21,562 bases of DNA from CAYJAZ01 sp964371865 (GTDB taxonomy: Bacteria > Desulfobacterota > Desulfovibrionia > Desulfovibrionales > Desulfovibrionaceae). Positions 14,895 through 21,352 of the stretch are shown here, piece by piece (positions within the stretch are counted from its first letter, which is position 1; each line of letters begins with the position of its first letter). The stretch covers positions 1 to 21,562 of the forward strand of contig CAYJOR010000045.1 of assembly GCA_964371865.1 (NCBI GenBank), in the 5' to 3' direction. The position numbers and the translations under genes are program-made. The notes under the pieces were generated by a model. The model ran no database searches, was not told the DNA's origin, and saw only the letters and a list, made by a program, of their open reading frames with translations.

Positions 14895-15731
14895 TTATTT
14901 CAACTTAGTTTGACCTAAATAGTTTTTTAAATCAAAGATATAAGAATTCTTATAATCTACTTCCTTTATATTTTGATATTCAACTTTACATGAAATAATA
15001 GTGGAAATTTTACTGTCACTGTCTAGTAGCTTTTTAACTTGATCCAAACTACCAAATGAAAAATACATAGATTGCTCAACACCCAAATTAATCTTTTCGG
15101 GTAGAGCTAAGAAACTTCTTGAAAAAGCTTCGTCAGAAGCAATTGCTGTTGCTAAATCTTGAAATGATTTTATATCATCCTCTTCACCCCATTCTAATGC
15201 TATAATGAGATTTTGAGCATACCTTAGACCTGTATTACAAAAGTTAATACCAATATTGTCATTACTATCAAGATCAATTGTTACATCAACTTGTGGCCGA
15301 TATTTTTCACTATCTATTCGCCTTTGTTCTAATATTTGAGCTTCAAAAATTTCACGTTGCTGCTTTTGCGCACTTTTAAATTGTAGATTCTGTGTTGTTT
15401 TGTCAGTATTCCAGTCTTGTCTTGCTCTCATAGATTCTTCAATTTGTGCATTTAACTGCTTTTCAAATTGTCTTTTTTGTTCACGCAGTTGTTCAGAAAG
15501 TAGAGTATTTTGCTTTTTTTGCTCTTTTAATTGAGAAAACATATATGCTACTTGTTTAACTGTTAACCTACTTTGTAGGCGTGTTGCTTTGGCCGAGGAA
15601 TAATTTGAAATGCTAATAAAAATTGTTGCAACAACATATACACCTGTTATAACGAGCATCAACTGATCATTACTAGCTTCTAATAGCCATAAGTAGCTTT
15701 CCACCCCCCAAGTTTTTACTTTCTCTAACAT
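14895..15731 (-). CDS. Membrane-anchored coiled-coil protein with C-terminal beta domain
   Basis: The 278-aa protein has one transmembrane helix (about 23-43) and a very long Gln/Lys/Glu coiled coil (about 55-140, with repeats like LKEQKKQNTLLSEQLREQKRQFEKQL). A domain of alternating strands follows (YRPQVDVTIDLDSNDNIGINFCNTG, then SMYFSFGSLDQVKKLL, and IISCKVEYQNI). This layout suggests a membrane anchor with a cytoplasmic stalk and a small beta-sandwich head. It does not have the EKRxExY element of the other three. AAGGAGG lies 8 nt before the ATG, which is 13 nt after the hsdS stop, so it belongs to the hsd operon. Function unknown. Confidence 0.7.
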   Translation of the reverse strand: MLEKVKTWGVESYLWLLEASNDQLMLVITGVYVVATIFISISNYSSAKATRLQSRLTVKQVAYMFSQLKEQKKQNTLLSEQLREQKRQFEKQLNAQIEESMRARQDWNTDKTTQNLQFKSAQKQQREIFEAQILEQRRIDSEKYRPQVDVTIDLDSNDNIGINFCNTGLRYAQNLIIALEWGEEDDIKSFQDLATAIASDEAFSRSFLALPEKINLGVEQSMYFSFGSLDQVKKLLDSDSKISTIISCKVEYQNIKEVDYKNSYIFDLKNYLGQTKLK

Positions 15732-15744
15732 TTCACTGTCCTCC

Positions 15745-16896
15745 TTACACCCTCAACTCACCACTCATCAATTTAGGAAGAAGAGTGTCACGAAGTTGTG
15801 AAAGTTTTTGGTTTTCGATAGTGTTTATTCTTATTTGCCTAAATAAAGGTTTTACAGTATCTGTAAAATTTTCAAAAAGGCTATCAGGTACTTTTGGCAG
15901 TTCATAGTTTTCGAGTACATCACTTTGAACCCTTTGCCTTCCTGAACTACCTACCATACTTTTGATTGCGTAACTTCTGAAATCTTCATAACGTGCTAGA
16001 CAATAAACGTAATAAGGACTTACTATTTTTTTTGCTTGCATAACAATAAATTCTGTTGAACCAAACCCAATTTCTTCAGTTTCTAAAAAGTCAACAAAAG
16101 CTGTTTTTCCATTTTCTAGGCACGGTGTTATTCTTGCCAATAAGGTATCATCATTATAGAATTTGCTCCCTCCATTATACGCCTTTTTCTCCGAAGTTGA
16201 TACACTCATTGTTGAAGTTGATAAATCTTTCATTTCAATAGATGAAGTAATTGTACCTTTTTTAAGAGTAATTTTGGGATTCAATTCTATATATTCCTTT
16301 AAACTTACTGTCTCATTAGCTTCAAAATCGACAAACCAAGACTTAAAAATCGCCTGTGCCTGTTCTTCTAAATTCTTATTGATTGCATTATTATTCTCGA
16401 TTTTATCATCAAGAGAAGAAAGGATTTGAGCTATGCGTTTTTGTTCGTCAAGAGGTGGGAGTGGGATTTCTTTTTCCTCAAGAACTGACTGTTGAACCCT
16501 TTGTCTACCTGATGAACCTACCATTGATTTTATAGCTATATCTCGAAGAAAAGGACTAATTGAAAGGTAATAAATAAAACTATTATCGCTTATGTTTTCC
16601 CTTTCACGCATTACAATATACTCAGTTGAGCCAAAAGCAACCTCTCCCTCATCCAAAATAGTAACTTGAGCGGTTTTACCATTTTCTAAACATGGGGTTA
16701 TACGTGCAAGTAAAGTGTCACCATTACGAAACTTACTCCCACCTTTAAATTCTGTACTTTCAAATCCTTGTATTTTTCTTGTAAAAGTCGCTAGTTGCTC
16801 CATTGCAACTTTTTTTGCAATTGTACCTTTAGGGATACTTTCTTTGGGATTAAAAATTATTACTTCCCCCAACTTTACTCTTTGCCATTCACTCAT
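15745..16896 (-). CDS. hsdS: Type I restriction-modification specificity subunit with two related recognition domains
   Basis: HsdS sets the DNA target of the methylase and nuclease. The start at 16896 (MSEWQRVKL) has GTGAGG upstream and overlaps the mntA stop by 8 nt; a longer form from 16917 is less likely. Two target recognition domains (about 1-150 and 195-335) are separated by a conserved helix (LPPLDEQKRIAQILSSLDDKIENN). A second helix follows (IENQKLSQLRDTLLPKLMSGELRV). The two domains are close homologs: both have GGSKF, DTLLARITPCLENGKTA, FGSTE[YF]IVM and IKSMVGSSGRQRVQ, at positions offset by about 190 residues. The two half-sites may therefore be alike. At 383 aa the length is normal. 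Confidence 0.95.
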   Translation of the reverse strand: MSEWQRVKLGEVIIFNPKESIPKGTIAKKVAMEQLATFTRKIQGFESTEFKGGSKFRNGDTLLARITPCLENGKTAQVTILDEGEVAFGSTEYIVMRERENISDNSFIYYLSISPFLRDIAIKSMVGSSGRQRVQQSVLEEKEIPLPPLDEQKRIAQILSSLDDKIENNNAINKNLEEQAQAIFKSWFVDFEANETVSLKEYIELNPKITLKKGTITSSIEMKDLSTSTMSVSTSEKKAYNGGSKFYNDDTLLARITPCLENGKTAFVDFLETEEIGFGSTEFIVMQAKKIVSPYYVYCLARYEDFRSYAIKSMVGSSGRQRVQSDVLENYELPKVPDSLFENFTDTVKPLFRQIRINTIENQKLSQLRDTLLPKLMSGELRV

Positions 16897-17221
16897 CTTC
16901 AACCTCACAGACTGCATTCAAATTTGGATATATCTCCACTCTATTTTTTATAATCTCAGACTGAAAAGATTTCGGTAGTCGTGAAAGTTCAAAAATATCA
17001 ATTAAATACGGAATATTAATTTCTTTTATCATATCTCGTATATCTGCTATGCCGACTTCATTATTATTCAAATCTGAAATGGCTAAATCTAAATCGCTCC
17101 CCGAATGCGCCGTATTATCAACTCTGCTCCCATACGCCCAAACAGTAGCATTAGAGCAATACTCTTTAAAAAAAGTATGTAAAAGCTCCATGTGCTCCTT
17201 TTTGATATATATTTTATTCAT
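16889..17221 (-). CDS. mntA: MntA-like minimal nucleotidyltransferase (antitoxin)
   Basis: The 110-aa protein has the nucleotidyltransferase motif GS-x10-D-x-D (G31, S32, D43, D45 in AYGSRVDNTAHSGSDLDLAI) and a third acidic residue likely in YLIDIFE. Such MNT proteins AMPylate the paired HEPN toxin on a tyrosine. It overlaps the hepT stop by 8 nt and the hsdS start by 8 nt, so translation of the three is tightly coupled. Its place between hsdM and hsdS is seen for HEPN/MNT pairs in other type I loci as far as I recall. Confidence 0.9.
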   Translation of the reverse strand: MNKIYIKKEHMELLHTFFKEYCSNATVWAYGSRVDNTAHSGSDLDLAISDLNNNEVGIADIRDMIKEINIPYLIDIFELSRLPKSFQSEIIKNRVEIYPNLNAVCEVEDE

Positions 17222-17630
17222 TTATTATAACCTGCTGTAATGATTTAGCATCCTTAATAAAATCATCAATGAGCAATAATGTTTCTTGAGCAAAATGTAT
17301 GCCGTAATCATGCGCTGTGCTGTTGCGGTTATCTCTGTATTTAAACCAGCGTTGCACCATGCTTTCATCAATAAGTGAGTGCTTATGAGCTGCGCGGAAA
17401 ATATCTTTATAGGTGAGTCTATCAACTTCTTTTTTTGTCGCAAAATAAGGCAAAAGTCGCTTGCGCAATAGCTTTCCGCTCTGCTCAAGACTCATTTCAA
17501 AGCCCTTTACCAATGAGTTTCTATACATCTCATAATCAATGGAATCTTCTTCCGTTTTGAGAATTAAGGTATAAGCTTTTTCTAAAGTTTGTATACATTT
17601 TTCAAGGTATTCTGTATTTATTGTATCCAT
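17214..17630 (-). CDS. hepT: HepT-like HEPN toxin
   Basis: The 138-aa helical protein ends with the HEPN motif R-x4-H-x-Y: R102, H107 and Y109 in RNSTAHDYG. In HepT/MntA systems this is a ribonuclease site whose tyrosine is modified by the antitoxin; the exact RX4HXY match is visible. The length and the N-terminal helices (EYLEKCIQTLEKAYTL) also fit the HI0074-type 'nucleotidyltransferase substrate-binding' group, which is a close relative. AGGAAA precedes the ATG. It follows hsdM by 43 nt. Confidence 0.88.
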   Translation of the reverse strand: MDTINTEYLEKCIQTLEKAYTLILKTEEDSIDYEMYRNSLVKGFEMSLEQSGKLLRKRLLPYFATKKEVDRLTYKDIFRAAHKHSLIDESMVQRWFKYRDNRNSTAHDYGIHFAQETLLLIDDFIKDAKSLQQVIINE

Positions 17631-17673
17631 TCGACTTTCCTAAATTTTATTTTGCTTTTTAAGTATAGAAAAA

Positions 17674-19182
17674 CTATATCTTATATCCTATATTCTGTAA
17701 ATTCTTCTTAACTTCCGCTTGCAAGTCATCAGACTTCTTAAATAAATCAGACAATTCAGAAGTAAGCCTTTTCATTTTATCGTCGAAAGGTTCGCCGTCG
17801 TCAGCTTGCTCTTCAATGCCTACATATCGCCCCGGAGTGAGAATATAATCTTGTTTTGCGATTTCTGAAATATCAGTAACAGCGCAGAAGCCTTTCATAT
17901 CTTCAAGCCTACCCTCTTCATAAGCGGTGTAAGTATCTGCTATCTTTTGGATATCTTCTTTTGTAAGCTCTCTATTTCTGCGGTCAATCATCGTGCCCAT
18001 TTTGCGAGCATCTATAAAAAGAGTCTTGCCCTTTTGTTTCTTATTCTTTGAAATAAACCAAAGAGAAACAGGGATTTGCGTTGAATAAAATAATTGAGTC
18101 GGCATTGCAACAATACAATCTATCAAGTCCGCTTCAAGCAGTTTTTTACGGATTTCTCCCTCTCCGCCTGCTTGCGTTGAAAGCGAGCCATTCGCAAGCA
18201 CCATACCCATTTTTCCAGTAAGCGCAAGATGATAAACCATGTGCTGAATCCATGCGTAGTTGGCATTGCCTTCAGGCGGAAGTCCATAAGCAAAGCGCTT
18301 GTCTTCCTTGAGTTTTTCCGCTCCCCAATTCGAGAGATTGAAAGGCGGATTTGCTAAAATATAATCGGCTTTAAGTTGTGGATGTTGATCGTCAAAAAAA
18401 GTGTCGGAAGCGTATTTTCCAAGATTCGCTTCAATGCCACGGATTGCAAGGTTCATCTTTGCAAGCTTACGAGTTGTCGGGTTTGCGTCCTGTCCATAGA
18501 CAGAAATTTTATTGATATTTCCTCTATGCTCCTTAATAAAATCATAGGATTGCACAAACATACCGCCACTTCCACAACAAGGGTCATAGACAATACCGTC
18601 ATAAGGTTGCAAAACCTCAACAAGAGTACGAACCACGCAAGACGGAGTATAAAACTCCCCTGCATTCTTGCCCTCTTGAGCCGCAAATTTTGAAAGGCAA
18701 TATTCATAAGTTCTGCCGAGAACGTCCTTTTCTCCTGCAAAATCTACCATTTTAATATTTGTAAAGATATCAACAATTTCCCCGAGTCTGCGTTTATCGA
18801 GTTCAGGGCGAGCATAATTTTTAGGAAGAATATCTTTAAGCTGTTTTGGGTTATCGTTCTCAATCTCACGCATTGCCTTGTCGATTGTAAGTCCGATTTC
18901 CTCAGTATGCGCTTTTTCAGCTATCACATTCCAACGAGCAGATTCAGGCACATAGAAAATATTTTCAGAGATATACTCGTCCTTATCATTTTCAAAGCCT
19001 TCACCCTCTTCAAGAAGTGCATTGAATTTTATCTCGAAAGCATCTGAAATGTATTTTAAAAATATAAGACCTAGAATGATATGTTTATACTCTGCGGCAT
19101 CCATATTTCCACGCAATATACACGCAGCATTCCATATCTTTTCTTCAAAGCCAATATTAGCTGTACTTTTTGCTTTCGACAT
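17674..19182 (-). CDS. hsdM: Type I restriction-modification DNA methylase (N6-adenine)
   Basis: HsdM methylates adenine at the target set by HsdS. The 502-aa protein has the helical N-terminal HsdM domain (GFEEKIWNAACILRGNMDAAEYKHIILGLIFLKYISDAFE), the SAM-binding motif I (YDPCCGSGGMF, 199-209) and the catalytic NPPF (278-281), then IPVSLWFISK and LFIDA. The start at 19182 has GAGGG 8 nt upstream; the in-frame ATG at 19242 would include that ribosome binding site and encodes a low-complexity start. It is intact and about the length of type IC enzymes. It heads the hsd operon; no single convincing promoter can be picked from the very AT-rich upstream stretch. Confidence 0.96.
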   Translation of the reverse strand: MSKAKSTANIGFEEKIWNAACILRGNMDAAEYKHIILGLIFLKYISDAFEIKFNALLEEGEGFENDKDEYISENIFYVPESARWNVIAEKAHTEEIGLTIDKAMREIENDNPKQLKDILPKNYARPELDKRRLGEIVDIFTNIKMVDFAGEKDVLGRTYEYCLSKFAAQEGKNAGEFYTPSCVVRTLVEVLQPYDGIVYDPCCGSGGMFVQSYDFIKEHRGNINKISVYGQDANPTTRKLAKMNLAIRGIEANLGKYASDTFFDDQHPQLKADYILANPPFNLSNWGAEKLKEDKRFAYGLPPEGNANYAWIQHMVYHLALTGKMGMVLANGSLSTQAGGEGEIRKKLLEADLIDCIVAMPTQLFYSTQIPVSLWFISKNKKQKGKTLFIDARKMGTMIDRRNRELTKEDIQKIADTYTAYEEGRLEDMKGFCAVTDISEIAKQDYILTPGRYVGIEEQADDGEPFDDKMKRLTSELSDLFKKSDDLQAEVKKNLQNIGYKI

Positions 19183-19308
19183 TTCTACATCCCTCTTTAT
19201 CTGTGATATGTTAAGGTTATTGTTATTAGAGGGCGATGTCAAATTAATTATTATATGTTATACTAAATTATAATACGAGTAGAGATAATTTGTGCTCTAT
19301 TATCAAAC

Positions 19309-19337
19309 TTGACAGTAAAACAAAAACGCTCTATTTA
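19309..19337 (+). promoter_or_regulatory. candidate promoter of the ArfA-like small gene
   Basis: Consensus TTGACA (19309-19314), 17 nt, then TATTTA (19332-19337), leading to the ATG at 19386. The same -35, spacer length and -10 occur at 2425-2453. TTTAAT (19334-19339) is an alternative -10 with a 19-nt spacer. Confidence 0.5.
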
Positions 19338-19385
19338 ATTCTTTGTGTTTACTAACATCAAATTAATTTCTAGAAGGAAAGAAAA

Positions 19386-19628
19386 ATGAGAAAACCAAAA
19401 ACATTCAAGGAAATTCTCGAACAAGAGAAAAAGAAGGTAAAGCCCATAGCAAAGTGGCACTCCTTCATAAGTGGAAAGGATGTTCCCCACAAAGACAAAT
19501 CAAAATATTCAAGAAAAGAAAAACATAAGGCTGACCCGCAAGGGAATCAGCCTTTTTTCTTATATAGTTATAAAATAAGTATTTCTATGAATTTTTATGC
19601 TTTGCTTTTTTTGCACGTTCAACAGTAG
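19386..19628 (+). CDS. Small basic protein, candidate ArfA-like ribosome-rescue factor with a terminator inside the coding region
   Basis: The ATG follows AAGGAAAG. The reading frame is 80 codons, but an intrinsic terminator starts at codon 48 and its T-run ends near codon 58, with no stop codon before it. Most transcripts should therefore end without a stop and give a peptide of about 48-58 residues. The segment KDKSKYSRKEKHK (about 36-48) resembles the K-G-K-G-S-Y-x-R-K-x-K-H motif of ArfA, which frees stalled ribosomes when tmRNA is lacking. In E. coli, arfA mRNA is likewise produced without its stop. The unread 3' part encodes a hydrophobic tail, as in full-length ArfA. The N-terminal half (MRKPKTFKEILEQEKKKVKP) lacks the DPLFR of known ArfA, so homology is tentative. 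Alternatively it is an unrelated basic peptide or a chance frame. Confidence 0.5.
   Translation: MRKPKTFKEILEQEKKKVKPIAKWHSFISGKDVPHKDKSKYSRKEKHKADPQGNQPFFLYSYKISISMNFYALLFLHVQQ
19527..19560. terminator. strong intrinsic terminator within the small ORF
   Basis: AAGGCTGA (19527-19534) pairs with TCAGCCTT (19547-19554). CCC and GGG add three pairs under a GCAA tetraloop, with AA bulged, and the T-run continues to 19558. On the minus strand the opposite side is also U-rich, so it can serve the leftward integrase/antitoxin transcript too. Confidence 0.85.
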
Positions 19629-19749
19629 CTAAAGCTTCTAAAAAAGCTTCTTCGCCCTCTTCTTTTGCTTGCTCTAAATATTGATTGATAAGTTCTTCAT
19701 TATCTAAAAACATTGCTGAATCATATTCCAAAACTTCTAGTTTTTTCAT
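19585..19749 (-). CDS. 54-aa antitoxin-like protein lacking the DNA-binding domain
   Basis: This short gene starts at an ATG preceded by AGAGG and encodes 54 residues: MKKLEVLEYDSAMFLDNEEL, then INQYLEQAKEEGEEAFLEAL and ATVERAKKAKHKNS. The pattern 'YDSA-x-FLDNEE-x-I-x-x-YL-x-x-A-x-EEG' followed by 'ALxxVxRAKK' matches the N-terminal half of the chromosomal addiction-module antidote family (TIGR02684-like), where a helix-turn-helix follows. Here a stop codon ends the gene first and no HTH is found in another frame downstream. No matching toxin is present nearby. It may be a remnant, or a small protein using only this domain. It lies 56 nt after the integrase stop. Confidence 0.6.
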   Translation of the reverse strand: MKKLEVLEYDSAMFLDNEELINQYLEQAKEEGEEAFLEALATVERAKKAKHKNS

Positions 19750-19805
19750 AAACACCTCTTACATAAAGTATTCACATAGTTAGTTACTCTTATCAACTTT
19801 TAATA

Positions 19806-20999
19806 CTATTCAGGCAAAAGCGAAATTGCCTTACTAAAATTATCAGGTGCAAGATGACTATAACGTAATGTCATCTTAAAATCTGAATGCCCCATAAGTT
19901 CTTTTACAACATATAAATCAGTGCCATTTTGAACAAGCCATGAAGCAAAGGTGTGTCTTAATGTATGAAAACACACTTTATCTCTTCTATCTTTAACACC
20001 TTCATTAAATAACCTATCAGCAACTCTTGTATAGGTATGAGACACACTCGCCATCACATTGCCATTTTTATCAGGGAAAATGAGTCCAATCGCTTTATTA
20101 CCACTTTGAACTATTTCTTCCTTCCTATCTATGAGCATTTGAAGAAGTTTTCCTTTTAGTTCGGTATGCCTATTTTTTTTCGATTTAGGGTCTTTTATAA
20201 AAACTTTTGCTGATACTAGGTCTACATTTTGCCACTCAAGTGAAGCAATTTCACCGAATCTCATACCAGTATAGATTGCCATAAGTGACATATCGTGTAT
20301 TTGTATCGAATGCTTTTTTAATTCCTCAAGCAACAGTTTCGATTCTTCAAGAGTGAGAAATCTTTCTCTTCTATTGTCTTGTGTTGGAAGTTTTACTTTT
20401 TTTGTAGGACTATCGCCTAAAGTCAGCTCATCAAATCTTGCCACAGTCCATACCTGAGAAATTACAGCAAAAACATATTTCATTGTTGAAGGACTTTTAT
20501 TTGCAGAAAGCATATTTTGCTTTATCTTTTCTAAATCAACAGCCTTAACATGGATAAGTGGTTTATCACCTATAATAGGCTTAACCCATTTACGATAAAG
20601 TCCATCTTCTGAAACGAGAGAGCTTTTTGCCTTTTGTTGTTGCGACTTCCAATATCTGCTTTCCCAAAACTCAGCAAAGGTGATAAGCTTTTTATCTTCC
20701 TCAGCTTTTAGTCGCTCTTCTTCAGCTCGTTTTTCTTGCGCAATTTTACGCTTTTCACTTAGTGAAATAGCTCCTTGACCAAGCTTATAACCTTCTTTTA
20801 TTTTAGCAAGCTCTAAACCAGCCTTTTGTTCAGTCCATCCTTCTGATGCCCAACCAAGAGTGTGTTCAAAACGTTTTCCTTCCATTTGGTAACGAATAGC
20901 ATATAATCTATCAAATTGAACGCCATTTTTACGCGTTGGATGTTGGTGATATCTAACACCTATAAATTTTGTGGATGAAACCCAGTTATATTTTGCCAT
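19806..20999 (-). CDS. int: Tyrosine recombinase (integrase) of the genomic island
   Basis: The integrase inserts and excises the element at an att site. The 397-aa protein has an N-terminal AP2-like DNA-binding segment (KFIGVRYHQHPTRKNG), a charged helix, a core-binding SAM-like domain and a catalytic domain with R247 (YTGMRFGE), H345-x-x-R348 (FHTLRHT), H371 (LMGHSDF) and the nucleophile Y380 (RYSHL). All catalytic residues are present. The start at 20999 has GAGGAA upstream; an extension to 21107 would overlap the TCCACCACTT repeats and looks non-coding. It reads away from the att site, as usual for tRNA/tmRNA-integrated islands. Confidence 0.95.
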   Translation of the reverse strand: MAKYNWVSSTKFIGVRYHQHPTRKNGVQFDRLYAIRYQMEGKRFEHTLGWASEGWTEQKAGLELAKIKEGYKLGQGAISLSEKRKIAQEKRAEEERLKAEEDKKLITFAEFWESRYWKSQQQKAKSSLVSEDGLYRKWVKPIIGDKPLIHVKAVDLEKIKQNMLSANKSPSTMKYVFAVISQVWTVARFDELTLGDSPTKKVKLPTQDNRRERFLTLEESKLLLEELKKHSIQIHDMSLMAIYTGMRFGEIASLEWQNVDLVSAKVFIKDPKSKKNRHTELKGKLLQMLIDRKEEIVQSGNKAIGLIFPDKNGNVMASVSHTYTRVADRLFNEGVKDRRDKVCFHTLRHTFASWLVQNGTDLYVVKELMGHSDFKMTLRYSHLAPDNFSKAISLLPE

Positions 21000-21051
21000 A
21001 ATATTTCCTCGCTTACTTTTAAAAAGCACTATAGCATATATAAAACAAAAG

Positions 21052-21072
21052 TCCACCACTTTTCCACCACTT
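21052..21072. repeat. tandem TCCACCACTT repeat (11-bp period), possible integrase arm sites
   Basis: TCCACCACTT occurs at 21052-21061 and 21063-21072, between the integrase start and the att site. Tandem 10-mers one helical turn apart in this position are typical of arm-type integrase binding sites, though this is inferred. Confidence 0.5.
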
Positions 21073-21105
21073 ATTTGTGTAAAACATGTGATACTATGTG
21101 AAAAC

Positions 21106-21125
21106 AAATGAAAGTAAATGAAAGT
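21106..21125. repeat. tandem AAATGAAAGT repeat
   Basis: Two exact copies of a 10-mer, one helical turn apart, 34 nt beyond the TCCACCACTT repeats and about 85 nt before the att core. It could be a second set of arm or accessory-protein sites. The surrounding 21000-21190 contains no gene. Confidence 0.4.
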
Positions 21126-21162
21126 AAAATATTATCATTTCAATAAGATATATTCATTTTGT

Positions 21163-21242
21163 CAGATATTTAGATAGCATCTAAAAATGAATGGCATTCA
21201 AGAGGCCAAGAGTTCAATTCTCTCCAGCTCCACCAGATATTT
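21163..21242. repeat. direct repeat CAGATATTT flanking the att core
   Basis: CAGATATTT occurs at 21163-21171 and 21234-21242, each followed shortly by TTAGATAG (overlapping in the first, 7 nt later in the second). The second copy overlaps the encoded CCA end. The arrangement is suggestive of integrase binding or of a duplicated junction, but the elements are AT-rich. Confidence 0.3.
21208..21235 (+). other. ssrA: 3' end of a tmRNA-like gene (ssrA): island attachment site
   Basis: A T-loop TTCAATT (21213-21219) with stem GAG/CTC and outer bases is followed by the acceptor strand CAGCTCC, A73 and an encoded CCA ending at 21235. The last 12 bases, CCAGCTCCACCA, match the end of E. coli ssrA from memory. 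The 5' half of the T-stem has a mismatch (A49-C65), and nothing upstream resembles the rest of a tmRNA, so this is a fragment. It is most likely the att core left at the int-proximal end, with the intact gene at the far end of the island. Confidence 0.75.
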
Positions 21243-21293
21243 CAAGGACTTAGATAGAATTTTTCTTCTAGGTTCTTTTTATTTTTAAGGATT

Positions 21294-21314
21294 TGTGCCA
21301 GTTCTGTGCCAGTT
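21294..21314. repeat. tandem TGTGCCAGTT repeat (11-bp period)
   Basis: TGTGCCAGTT occurs at 21294-21303 and 21305-21314, on the outer side of the att site. Its spacing equals that of the TCCACCACTT pair on the inner side. The rest of 21236-21352 shows no gene. These could be arm-type sites of this or another integrase at the same locus. Confidence 0.5.
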
Positions 21315-21352
21315 TTGCCGATAAAACAACGTGAACCTGTGGTAACCTTTCT

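Noticed and set aside
18376..18740. Frames on both strands inside hsdM
   Set aside because: Shadows of the conserved methylase core.
19243..19308. A defined hsdM promoter
   Set aside because: Several TATAAT-like boxes occur in this very AT-rich stretch, but none has a fitting -35 at 16-18 nt, so choosing one would be arbitrary.
21000..21107. A longer integrase with 36 extra N-terminal residues
   Set aside because: The extension covers the TCCACCACTT repeats, lacks a ribosome binding site, and GAGGAA stands before the internal Met at 20999.
21100..21235. A complete tmRNA or tRNA gene
   Set aside because: Only the T-arm and acceptor 3' strand are present; no GGAGCTG-type 5' strand, tag reading frame or pseudoknots are seen upstream, and the T-stem has a mismatch.
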